Part shown: one piece after another, positions 33,701-40,258 of the stretch
How the letters are laid out: every line of letters starts with the position of its first letter
Position numbering within the stretch: position 1 is the stretch's first letter
From: Lactobacillus colini
GTDB taxonomy: Bacteria > Bacillota > Bacilli > Lactobacillales > Lactobacillaceae
DNA: 64,000 bases
Assembly (NCBI RefSeq): GCF_017874575.1
Contig: NZ_JAGGLU010000005.1
Location: 1-64,000, forward strand
Direction: 5' to 3'
Notes under the pieces: generated by a model
The model's database searches: none
Told to the model about the DNA's origin: nothing
The model's input: only the letters and a program-made list of their open reading frames with translations
Program-made: the position numbers and the translations under genes

Positions 33701-34021
33701 CATGTGCAAACTACCGCTGACATTATTAGCTTTATTCGTCAGGCTGCAATCGGGTCACCACTAACCGATCATGAAACTAGAATACGTAATGCGATGCAAA
33801 AGATCTATGGTATGGCAGATTGGACAGTAATTCAAAAGAAGTGGCTTGCTAGAATTGAAAAGCAATTAAAAGAAACTACAGTTTTGGGACCTGATGCAGA
33901 ACATGCATTTGATGACAATGAATTGTTTAGAATGCATGGCGGCTACAAGAGCATGAAAAAGGTATTCCCTAAGCAGATTGATAATATTGTAAAGACATTA
34001 AATGATAATTTATATGCATAA
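30788..34021 (+). CDS. hsdR: Type I restriction endonuclease subunit R
   Basis: About 1077 aa; the motor and nuclease subunit that translocates unmodified DNA and cleaves it. Domains: DUF4145-like N-terminus (1-130, ending RKKRNRATHQT); a PD-(D/E)XK nuclease with RADYALF and GVIEAKA (about residues 240-262); SF2 helicase with Walker A ATGTGKTRTA (about 400), VDEAHRG (about 505) and MTATPAL; helicase second lobe with TTGIDVPTISNLVFLR; C-terminal EcoEI-type helical region. ATG 30788 is preferred over ATG 30776 because GGGA lies 8 bp upstream. It is intact and forms an operon with hsdM and hsdS. Confidence 0.93.
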   Translation: MGNFITTDKNYLPYAKLADSAESLVYSDPRSSLTIFGTFAEQLTQEIFRLDGLNGLTNYNTSQRERIDIMRYSNNEYPDIVLQDLDIIRKKRNRATHQTAVEFQPVQADALEIDKLAYVVWTWFLQIFSQDKIQPYQLPVDMKQILADKEDEVARLKAQIAKLQAQPNVNPEPTPAQKEKRHKITIQYAKLYKITEEQTRELIDDQLKNAGWEADTEKLNNFKNNTLPKKGHNMAIAEWVLPNKKRADYALFIGKELVGVIEAKAWGSDISGQLPQAKEYSRLFSESDEYQLIVQNTDHYKAPFIYVANGRPYTKQYEEKSGIWFWDARNALDSSYALEEFHSPNDLKLKLTAVKKIIANQSLTKDDEFPEFAGRYYQKEAVQALEDGIKHGKKKLLLAMATGTGKTRTAMALMYRLLKHKRARRILYLVDRNSLGHQAADAIKDNKVGNYPLASIYGMKELANKLPESSTKIQIATVQGMIKRIFYNDNKMKKPSVGMYDFIIVDEAHRGYAEDRQMSEKEYHAYNEQDYISQYRRVIDYFDAVVIGMTATPALQTINIFGRPIYSYSYMQGVLDGVLVDHNAPHIIQTKLSQEGIKLKKGKVSVYDELSKSVSKEELPDNMDFDLKDFNKRVITRSFNEVVCDYLASQLDPNDPNMGKTLIFAANDAHADMIVDLLKKSFKKIGNGVNDDAIEKITGYLRHPDEEIRRYKNEEFPNIAVTVDLLTTGIDVPTISNLVFLRQIKSRILYEQMLGRATRLCPAINKDHFEIYDAVGIYDAMSKVTDMKPVVKDPKHDVSYYVSKKHDFFEVADHKLVKQYQTDMSAAIERKIKRLPDSSKKDFERLNELKSIDQWAASLSKMSEDEFVSQWDKFEKLSYLKSVRPKQYISSEKDELLDVKRGYGNGNLEPGDYIDSFNNFVKQNINVIPALNIIATRPKDLTLNELKQIKLHLEQNGFKENSLQTAWKNANHVQTTADIISFIRQAAIGSPLTDHETRIRNAMQKIYGMADWTVIQKKWLARIEKQLKETTVLGPDAEHAFDDNELFRMHGGYKSMKKVFPKQIDNIVKTLNDNLYA

Positions 34022-34036
34022 TTAAGGAGAGTGCGC

Positions 34037-35485
34037 GTGAATAACCAAGAAATTGTTCAAAAATTATGGAATGAATGTAATGTATTGCGTGATGACGGAG
34101 TTAGCTATCAAGATTACATTACTGAATTAACTTACTTGTTATTCTTAAAGATGAGTAAAGAACAAGGTCAAGAAGATGATATTCCCCAAGATTTACGCTG
34201 GGATGCATTAGTGGCTCATGAGGGAACGGAACTAATGAGCTTTTATCGGCAATTACTATTAGACTTGGGTAATCCGGATAAGGTACACAGCGCTAAAATT
34301 AATGTTATTTATAGAAATGCTTCTACTACTATTGATGAGCCAGCCAATTTAGAAAAAATTATCAAAGATATTGATGCTTTAGATTGGTTCACTGCTCGCC
34401 AAGAGGGATTAGGTGATATGTATGAAGGCTTAATGCAAAAAAACGCCGAAGAAGTTAAGTCTGGTGCAGGTCAATACTTCACTCCCCGTCCCTTAATTAA
34501 CATGATGGTTAGGATGACTAGACCAAAAATTGGCGAAAGATTGAATGACCCTGCAGCTGGTACTTTTGGCTTTATGGTGGCAGCAGATGAATATTTGAAA
34601 GAAAAGAATGATGATTACTTTGACCTTAGTCCTAAAGAAGCTAAATTCCAAAAAGAAGATGCTTTCTCGGGTATGGAATTAGTTCCGGGTACTCACCGTT
34701 TGGCCATGATGAATGAATATCTTCATAAAATGAACGGGCGACTAGAGCAAGGCGATTCCTTGTCTAGTGCAGGTAAGTGGATGAAGGACTTCGACGTGGT
34801 CTTGACCAATCCACCATTCGGCACTAAGCGAGGTGGCGAGCGAGTAAGTCGTGATGACTTAACTTATGACACTTCTAACAAGCAGCTTAACTTCTTACAG
34901 ATTATCTATAATTCATTGAAGAAGAATGGTAAGGCTCGCGCAGCTGTGGTTGTACCTGATAATGTCTTATTTGACTCTGGTAAGGGTGAAGATATTCGCA
35001 AGGACTTAATGAATAAGTGCAATCTTCATACTATCTTGAGATTACCAACGGGTATCTTCTATGCCCAAGGTGTGCAGACTAATGTCTTATTCTTCACACG
35101 TGGTGAAAGTGACTATGATAATACCAAGGATGTCTGGATCTATGATATGCGTCATCAGATGAGATCATTCGGTAAGAGAAATCCGTTGAATAAGCAGGAT
35201 TTTGAAGAATTTGAAAAAGTATTCTGTGCTGACGACCGCACAAAGCGTCAAGAAACTTGGGATAAGGAAAAGAATCCTAATGGTCGCTGGCGCAAGTTTT
35301 CAATTGATGAGATTATGAAGCGCCCTAATACTAGTCTTGATATTTCATGGATGAGTGATGAAGAAGAGAAGCAGCAGAAGTCACTTAAAGAAATTATGTC
35401 TGACATGAATGAAAAGGCGAAAGCTATTAATGAAGCAATTGCGGAATTAAATAAGGCGTTGGAAGGAATTGAAGATGACGATTAA
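34037..35485 (+). CDS. hsdM: Type I restriction-modification DNA methyltransferase subunit M
   Basis: 482 aa; N6-adenine methyltransferase that together with HsdS protects host DNA. Helical N-terminal domain (1-135), then AGQYFTPRPLINMMV, SAM motif DPAAGTFGF (about residue 170), catalytic NPPF in DVVLTNPPFGT (about residue 257), and a FYAQGVQTNVLFFTRG segment. The GTG at 34037 is chosen because AAGGAG sits 7 bp upstream; the GTG at 34031 is too close to it. The last 11 bp overlap hsdS. The sequence appears intact. Confidence 0.95.
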   Translation: MNNQEIVQKLWNECNVLRDDGVSYQDYITELTYLLFLKMSKEQGQEDDIPQDLRWDALVAHEGTELMSFYRQLLLDLGNPDKVHSAKINVIYRNASTTIDEPANLEKIIKDIDALDWFTARQEGLGDMYEGLMQKNAEEVKSGAGQYFTPRPLINMMVRMTRPKIGERLNDPAAGTFGFMVAADEYLKEKNDDYFDLSPKEAKFQKEDAFSGMELVPGTHRLAMMNEYLHKMNGRLEQGDSLSSAGKWMKDFDVVLTNPPFGTKRGGERVSRDDLTYDTSNKQLNFLQIIYNSLKKNGKARAAVVVPDNVLFDSGKGEDIRKDLMNKCNLHTILRLPTGIFYAQGVQTNVLFFTRGESDYDNTKDVWIYDMRHQMRSFGKRNPLNKQDFEEFEKVFCADDRTKRQETWDKEKNPNGRWRKFSIDEIMKRPNTSLDISWMSDEEEKQQKSLKEIMSDMNEKAKAINEAIAELNKALEGIEDDD

Positions 35486-36227
35486 TAGTTTAAACTTTGA
35501 TGCGCAAGCTCTAAGGGAAAAGATCCTTGACTTGGCAATGCGCGGCAAGTTGGTTAAGCAAGATCCTAATGATGAACCAGCCAGTGTCTTACTTGAGAAG
35601 ATTAAGGCAGAAAAAGACCAGCTTGTTAAGGAAAAAAAGATTAAGAAAACTAAGCCCCTTGCTCCAATTACTGATGAAGAGAAGCCCTTCGATATTCCTG
35701 ATAGTTGGGAATGGGTTAGGTTTGGTAACATAGTTAACTTTTATTTAGGAAAAACTCCTAAAAGGGCAACTCACACCTATTGGAAAAATGGAGAATATCC
35801 TTGGGTAGCAATCTCTGATATGAAAGATGATCGAATAAGTGAAACTAAGGAAAAAATAACTCAAAAAGCATTAGAAGAAACATTTAAAAATCAATTGGTT
35901 CCAAAAGGTACACTATTAATGAGTTTTAAACTCACTATTGGTAAAACTGTGATATTGGATAAACCTGCAGTTCATAATGAAGCGATTATTTCAATATATC
36001 CGGTTTTGAATATTGATAATGTTACGAGAAATTACTTATTTTATTTGCTACCTATAATTAGTAACATGGGGTATGCAACGCCAGCTATTAAAGGAAAGAC
36101 TTTAAATAAGACTCTTTTAAATGATTTAATGATACCTCTCCCACCACTTGAAGAGCAAAGTCGAATCGCTGACAAAATAGCGCAGCTATTCGCTTTGCTT
36201 CGCAAAGTCGAATCGCTGACAAAATAG
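35475..36227 (+). CDS. hsdS: Specificity subunit S, first half (prematurely ended)
   Basis: 250 aa from ATG 35475, which overlaps hsdM by 11 bp. It holds a conserved helical region (ILDLAMRGKLVKQD), a conserved lead-in (EEKPFDIPDSWEWVR), the first target recognition domain (about 80-200), and the start of the central conserved helix (LEEQSRIADKIAQLF), then stops at TAG. Normal HsdS proteins have two recognition domains. The stop results from a 47-bp tandem duplication (36155-36261): deleting one copy joins this frame to the next to give a 486-aa HsdS. The half protein could still act as a homodimer, as truncated HsdS of NgoAV does. Confidence 0.9.
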   Translation: MTINSLNFDAQALREKILDLAMRGKLVKQDPNDEPASVLLEKIKAEKDQLVKEKKIKKTKPLAPITDEEKPFDIPDSWEWVRFGNIVNFYLGKTPKRATHTYWKNGEYPWVAISDMKDDRISETKEKITQKALEETFKNQLVPKGTLLMSFKLTIGKTVILDKPAVHNEAIISIYPVLNIDNVTRNYLFYLLPIISNMGYATPAIKGKTLNKTLLNDLMIPLPPLEEQSRIADKIAQLFALLRKVESLTK

Positions 36228-36502
36228 CGCAGCTATTCGCTTTGCTTCGCAAAGTCGAATCTTCTAATGACCAATACGTTGAATTAAAGCAGATGCTGCA
36301 TGATAAGGTGCTGGACTTGGCAATGCGAGGCAAACTGGTTAAGCAAGATCCTGATGATGAGCCGGCGAGCGAGTTGCTTGAGAAGATCAAGGCCGAGAAG
36401 GAACAGTTGGTTAAGGAGAAGAAGATTAAGAAGACCAAGCCGCTGCCACCAATCACTGATGAGGAGAAGCCTTTCGATATTCCTGATAGTTGGGAATGGG
36501 TG
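35529..36502 (+). repeat. 189-bp imperfect direct repeats in the two halves of hsdS
   Basis: 35529-35717 and 36314-36502 (offset 785 bp) encode nearly the same residues (DLAMRGKLVKQD to FDIPDSWEWVR) and are mostly identical in DNA. They lie directly before each recognition domain and are natural substrates for recombination that would delete or swap a domain. Confidence 0.85.
36155..36261 (+). repeat. 47-bp tandem duplication inside hsdS (2.3 copies)
   Basis: The unit starting GCAAAGTCGAATCGCTGACA recurs at exactly 47 bp (36155 and 36202), with a 13-bp third partial copy at 36249. The full units are identical. As 47 is not a multiple of 3, the duplication shifts the frame by +2 and brings TAG into phase at 36225. 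Identity of the copies suggests a recent or ongoing event. Confidence 0.97.
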
Positions 36503-36982
36503 AGATTGGGGGATATATTAAAACCAGAAATTAAGAAAAAGCCTAATCAAAATTTTTATTACATTGATATTGCGAGTGTTAATAATAAAACTAATCTAGT
36601 TGATAAAGAGAATTATGTAAATATTTCTAAAGATAAAACTGCTTCACGAGCAAGACAACAAGTAGAAAACGGGGATATTTTATTTTCAGTTGTTAGACCA
36701 TATTTAAAGAATATAGCCGTGGTTCCAGAAAGTGATACTTATAAGGTGGCTAGTACAGGATTTTATGTGTTAAAACCTTTCAGTAAATTAGATACTAAAT
36801 ATATCTTTTATTTGGTTTTATCAAATTATGTAATTAGATCAATGACTAAATTAATGAAGGGAGATAATTCTCCTTCGATTAGAAAAGGCGATTTAGAAGC
36901 TTTGCCTATCCCACTTCCCCCATATAAGGAACAAAAACAAATCAGTAGCAGAATATTCAATTTATTTAAGATGATAAGTTAA
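36242..36982 (+). pseudogene. hsdS: Specificity subunit S, second half (out of frame)
   Basis: 246 codons from a TTG at 36242 without a ribosome site. It begins LLRKVES and continues into a second conserved helix (KVLDLAMRGKLVKQD), lead-in (EEKPFDIPDSWEWVRL), second recognition domain and a terminal PPYKEQKQISSRIFNLF motif. It is the C-terminal half of one ancestral hsdS, separated by the 47-bp duplication. It may be silent, made by reinitiation, or restored in cells that lose one repeat copy. The recognition domain differs from the first, so the full protein would read a bipartite asymmetric site. Confidence 0.85.
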
Positions 36983-37000
36983 CTTATCATCTTTTTCTTT
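36968..37000 (+). terminator. Terminator of the hsd operon
   Basis: Perfect inverted repeat AAGATGATAAGTT / AACTTATCATCTT (13 bp, no loop spacer) followed by TTTCTTTT. The hsdS stop codon is inside it. Confidence 0.85.
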
Positions 37001-37077
37001 TAAAAAATTATTTTGAGTAATAATTTGATTTGTTAACTAAATTAGGTTAATATTATTTATATAAAAGGTAAATAAAA

Positions 37078-37120
37078 AGCAACTGCTGGAACAGTTGCTT
37101 CTAAAAGTAGTTAAACTACT
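37078..37120 (+). other. Two consecutive hairpins upstream of the DUF4417 gene
   Basis: AGCAACTG-CTGGAA-CAGTTGCT (37078-37099) is followed by AGTAGTT-A-AACTACT (37106-37120). There is no strong T run, so these may be leader structures, operator sites or a weak terminator. Nothing else is seen in 37001-37200 except a possible -10 (TATAGAAT) near 37182. Confidence 0.5.
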
Positions 37121-37208
37121 AATTCTGACAAACTAAGTTTAACATACTTCTATTTATCTTACATTCAATTAATAATATATTTTTATAGAATCGAGGTAGG
37201 ATTTAAGC

Positions 37209-37832
37209 GTGTTAAGCTTAAAAGATGCTTATTTTATAGGTAAAGATGAATATCCTGTATTAAAGCCACAAAATAAAGATATGGCTATACCATTCCAAAT
37301 GGTTAGATTTAGTGATCGCAAAGATGCGTCGTTAAATGACACAATAGTCTTTTATGAATGGGATAAAAAATTTGAATCTAACTTACAAGAATCTAAACTT
37401 GAGAGAATAATTCCATCGTTAAAGAAAGCTGGATCAGTTGTGCAACCTGATTTTTCAATTTATGCTGATGCGCCACTGCATTTACAAAAGCATGCAGTAT
37501 TTGAAAAAAATAGAGTTGCGGTAGAACTTCAGTCACAAGGAATAGAGGTAATCCCTAATTTAAGTTGGGGAGATGAACGATCTTATGAATTTGCATTTTT
37601 AGGTATTCCTAAAGATCAGATTTGTGCTATGGGTACATATGGACAAATTCATGATCCAGAAAAGAGAAAGTTATTCAAGGACGGCTTAGGGATTGCTTTA
37701 GATATTGTGCAACCTAGACTGGTCTTAGTATATGGCGGTATACCAGATGATATCTTTGGTCAGTATAAAGATAAAGTAGAATTTATATCTTATCCCACTT
37801 GGCGAGAACTTTATGCAAAGAAGGCGTGCTAA
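37209..37832 (+). CDS. DUF4417 family protein
   Basis: 207 aa starting at GTG, with GAGGTAGGA 6-14 bp upstream. Characteristic DUF4417 features: an FYEWDKKFES segment, an acidic/aromatic PDFSIYADAPLHLQKH stretch, VIPNLSWGDERSYEFAFLGI, and VYGGIPDDIFGQY near the end. The family is frequent on phages, plasmids and mobile islands; its biochemical function is not established. The stop overlaps the start of the next gene (TAATG), so both are translated together. This pairing argues that the two products work jointly. Confidence 0.8.
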   Translation: MLSLKDAYFIGKDEYPVLKPQNKDMAIPFQMVRFSDRKDASLNDTIVFYEWDKKFESNLQESKLERIIPSLKKAGSVVQPDFSIYADAPLHLQKHAVFEKNRVAVELQSQGIEVIPNLSWGDERSYEFAFLGIPKDQICAMGTYGQIHDPEKRKLFKDGLGIALDIVQPRLVLVYGGIPDDIFGQYKDKVEFISYPTWRELYAKKAC

Positions 37833-38242
37833 TGGGACGTGGTTATGGAAATTATGCTCATACTGAAGGAGCCAAGAAACGATTAGTGCCTGATGATTTG
37901 ATGGAGGAACTTGAAAATAGTGGTAATAAGTTTACTAAGTCAGACGTCTTGATGATTACTAGAAATTATGATGGAAAATTAATGTGGTTAGAAAAGGGTA
38001 ATGAGCGAGCTGGATTGAAGCATATAGAACTTAGACATTCGAAAGATTTTCTACCAAATCAAAATATTTTAATTTTATTAAGAGAAGTCTTGCAACTGAA
38101 GCCGATTTTACATGAAAAAAGACATGAAAAAAATGGTGATGAGTTATCGGATGTTTATCTATATGAGAAAGATGGATTTACATATAAGGTGGCATATGGA
38201 AGTAATGGATTTATAGTAACTTTCTATCCATTTACACAATAA
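37832..38242 (+). CDS. Putative BECR-type RNase toxin-like protein
   Basis: 136 aa from the ATG that overlaps the DUF4417 stop. A Gly/Tyr-rich start (MGRGYGNYAHTEGAKKR) is followed by WLEKGNERAGLKHIELRHSK and, at the end, YKVAYGSNGFIVTFYPF. The combination of GN-x-x-x-GL-x-HI-x-x-RH with a terminal Gly-rich strand and FYP resembles barnase/EndoU/ColicinE5/RelE (BECR) nucleases of phage and polymorphic toxins, where His and Arg are catalytic. I infer an RNase activity, perhaps controlled by the DUF4417 partner. A non-enzymatic protein of the same fold is possible. Confidence 0.5.
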   Translation: MGRGYGNYAHTEGAKKRLVPDDLMEELENSGNKFTKSDVLMITRNYDGKLMWLEKGNERAGLKHIELRHSKDFLPNQNILILLREVLQLKPILHEKRHEKNGDELSDVYLYEKDGFTYKVAYGSNGFIVTFYPFTQ

Positions 38243-38259
38243 TTGTTGAAGGGATAAGT

Positions 38260-38649
38260 ATGTATAAGTTAGAAGACATAATTAATTATGAGTTTACACG
38301 TGATTTAATTTTAAAAAATCAAAAAAATCAGCAAGTGTTAACGGTATTCGATGATACCGATTTAACAAGCGACAAGTTCAAATTTATGAAGGTTGGTAAA
38401 ACATATGATTGTAAAATTTTACTTTTTGCCAGAATACAAAAATATGAAAAAGCATATCAAAGAAAAGCAGAAAAGTTTAAATTTATAGGTAAAGAACAAA
38501 TTGGTAAGTATGAAAGATTAAAAATACAAGATAGCCAGGGAAATATCTTATATGTCAATCGAGATTTTGAAAACGAGATAAAAAATAGAAAAATATATTT
38601 AATACCTTTGAGATATGACATTTTAGAAGTAAATAATATAGTAAGGTAA
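38260..38649 (+). CDS. Unknown protein, paralogue of the gene at 39817
   Basis: 129 aa with GAAGGGATAAG before the ATG, 17 bp after the BECR-like gene. It is basic and beta-rich: RDLILKNQKNQQVLTVFDDT, KVGKTYDCKILLFARIQK, KFIGKEQIGKYERLKIQDSQ. The pattern of a VGK-x-Y-x-C-K-I-LLFA strand followed by short strands suggests a small barrel. No family was recognised. The paralogue at 39817 shares most of the sequence but lacks about 23 residues near the C-terminus. Location in the island suggests a defence accessory role, which is not proven. Confidence 0.6.
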   Translation: MYKLEDIINYEFTRDLILKNQKNQQVLTVFDDTDLTSDKFKFMKVGKTYDCKILLFARIQKYEKAYQRKAEKFKFIGKEQIGKYERLKIQDSQGNILYVNRDFENEIKNRKIYLIPLRYDILEVNNIVR

Positions 38650-38699
38650 TATATAAAAGATAGATTTATCGGTAGGAGAATATATAGCGGGGTAGTATT

Positions 38700-39065
38700 A
38701 TGGCAGTTACAGCACTAGGAAAGTTTTTAAGAAAGCTGAGGATAGATAGAGAAGAGAGATTATATGATATGGCTAAGAAAGTGGGTGTTAGTTCAGCCTT
38801 TTTGTCTGGTGTTGAGAATGGTCACAAGAAAGTACCAGCTTCTTTAGTTAATGATATTGCGTCAATTTATAATTTAGATGCTATTCAAATTCAAGAATTA
38901 AATGATGCAGTAGAATTAAGTAAAGGTAGTTTAGATTTAACAGGTTTTTCTCCTGAAAAGCAAGAAACTATGTTAAAGTTGGCAAGAAAATTTGATGATT
39001 TAACTGATAAGGATAAATCAATCATAACTACAATTTTAATGAAAGGCGATGACAAAAATAGTTAA
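38700..39065 (+). CDS. XRE family transcriptional regulator
   Basis: 121 aa; GGGGTAG lies 5 bp before the ATG. Residues 5-60 are a Cro/C1-type HTH (LGKFLRKLRIDREERLYDMA, then VGVSSAFLSGVENGHKKVP). Residues 60-121 are helical. It overlaps the downstream ImmA-like gene by 17 bp. In ICE and prophage systems such pairs work as repressor plus anti-repressor protease; in others they act as toxin-antitoxin-like modules. The target of this regulator is not visible, though its own promoter is likely. Confidence 0.85.
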   Translation: MAVTALGKFLRKLRIDREERLYDMAKKVGVSSAFLSGVENGHKKVPASLVNDIASIYNLDAIQIQELNDAVELSKGSLDLTGFSPEKQETMLKLARKFDDLTDKDKSIITTILMKGDDKNS

Positions 39066-39588
39066 TTATGATACTCCTTATATAGCTCATCCAGTATCAC
39101 GAACAAGCTTGAGATTAGTAGCTGAAGAATTAAAGAAAAAACTAAACATTTCAGTAACTAAGCCTTATGTTGATGTCGTAATGATACTTGATCGGCTTAG
39201 CGAAATTGATTCTAGTTTTAATTATGAAATAGTAGAGGATTGGCAGCTGGATGAACATGTTCAAGCAATGACTAATGTTGAAGCCAAGACAATTTATATT
39301 AAGTCTTCAGTATATGAAGATGCTTGCCAAGGAATTGGTAAAGACAGAATGTCAATTGCCCATGAAATTGGTCATATATTGTTACATAGAGATGTGATAC
39401 AAATGCCAGTTTTATATAGATATGATGGGTCATTAAAACTTTATCAAAAGCCTGAATGGCAAGCAGAATGTTTTGCTGCTGAATTATTAATGCCCTATGA
39501 ACAAATTAAAAATATGTCTGTAGAAGAGATAATGATAAGTTGTGGAGTATCAAGACCAGCTGCTATATATCAAAAAAGTCATATTTAA
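39049..39588 (+). CDS. ImmA/IrrE family metallopeptidase
   Basis: 179 aa starting inside the end of the XRE gene. Zinc site: HEIGHILLH at about residues 105-113 (HExxH with His105, Glu106, His109), with a downstream acidic helix EWQAECFAAELLMP (third ligand Glu). This is the IrrE/ImmA fold, which cleaves partner HTH repressors on a stress signal. The natural substrate is probably the overlapping XRE protein. It is slightly shorter than many relatives at the C-terminus but the catalytic part is complete. Confidence 0.88.
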   Translation: MTKIVNYDTPYIAHPVSRTSLRLVAEELKKKLNISVTKPYVDVVMILDRLSEIDSSFNYEIVEDWQLDEHVQAMTNVEAKTIYIKSSVYEDACQGIGKDRMSIAHEIGHILLHRDVIQMPVLYRYDGSLKLYQKPEWQAECFAAELLMPYEQIKNMSVEEIMISCGVSRPAAIYQKSHI

Positions 39589-39605
39589 TTATTATCGTCA
39601 TGTAG

Positions 39606-39638
39606 AAGCTATGTCTTGATTAAGGATGTAGCTTTTTT
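39606..39638 (+). terminator. Terminator after the XRE/ImmA pair
   Basis: AAGCTATGTCTT pairs with GGATGTAGCTT (G-T pairs and small bulge), followed by TTTTT. Confidence 0.6.
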
Positions 39639-39724
39639 CTTATCAAAAAATAAAATTTTCTCCTCATGTATATAATAAGCTGGTGTATCATTATATTAGA
39701 TCTACATGAGATGGGAGAATAAGA

Positions 39725-39799
39725 ATGGTTAAAACCAAAATTAATTACAAAGAATTGCGCGAAGTTAAGTCCCCGTCTGATAGAGATAATAAAAATTAG
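39725..39799 (+). CDS. Tiny open frame, probable gene remnant
   Basis: 24 codons (MVKTKINYKELREVKSPSDR, DNKN) after GGGAGAATAAG. The ribosome site is good but the product is very short and matches nothing I recognise. It could be the start of a lost antitoxin-like gene or a leader peptide for the next gene. An inverted repeat (CTCATGTA with TACATGAG) lies just upstream at 39662-39709. Confidence 0.3.
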   Translation: MVKTKINYKELREVKSPSDRDNKN

Positions 39800-39816
39800 T
39801 TAATGGCAAAGCGATT

Positions 39817-40149
39817 ATGTACAAACTTCTAAAAATTAAAGACTACGAAATGACTAGAGATTTAATTTTGGAAAATCTCGATAATCATCAATTTTTAACT
39901 GTCTTTGATAATACTGATTTGGAAAGTAGCAAATTTGAATTTCTACAGGTTGGTAAAATATATAGTTGTAAGATTTTACTTTTTGCTATAAGTAAGACCA
40001 CTGCAAAGTTATATAAAAAGTCTTCGGCAGAATTTGCTTTCTTATGTAAAGAAATAATTGGACAAAAAGAAAGATTAAAAGTACAGGTACGCTATGATAT
40101 TCTTGCAGTTAATGGCATTGAGTGTATTTATGATTTGGAAGATGTCTAG
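39817..40149 (+). CDS. Unknown protein, shortened paralogue of the gene at 38260
   Basis: 110 aa. The first 90 residues follow 38260 closely (YEMTRDLILENLDNHQFLTV, FDNTDLESSKFEFLQVGKIY, CKEIIGQKERLKVQ), then the sequence jumps to VRYDILAVNGIE, which is the extreme C-terminus of 38260. So about 23 internal residues are missing in frame. A C-terminal extension (CIYDLEDV) is added. No clear ribosome site. Probably a decayed or neofunctionalised duplicate. Confidence 0.5.
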   Translation: MYKLLKIKDYEMTRDLILENLDNHQFLTVFDNTDLESSKFEFLQVGKIYSCKILLFAISKTTAKLYKKSSAEFAFLCKEIIGQKERLKVQVRYDILAVNGIECIYDLEDV

Positions 40150-40258
40150 GACTTGAATAAAATTCAAAAAAATGTAAAACAAAACTCCATCTATTTTGCG
40201 TATTTATTAACAGGAGAATGTAGAATTCTTCAATTTTTTGAAAAGGAGAATATAGAAC

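Noticed and set aside
36088-36456. 122-codon - strand frame across the hsdS duplication
   Set aside because: It lies on the antisense of the repeated hsdS segments and has no start signals. The + strand hsdS halves account for the sequence.
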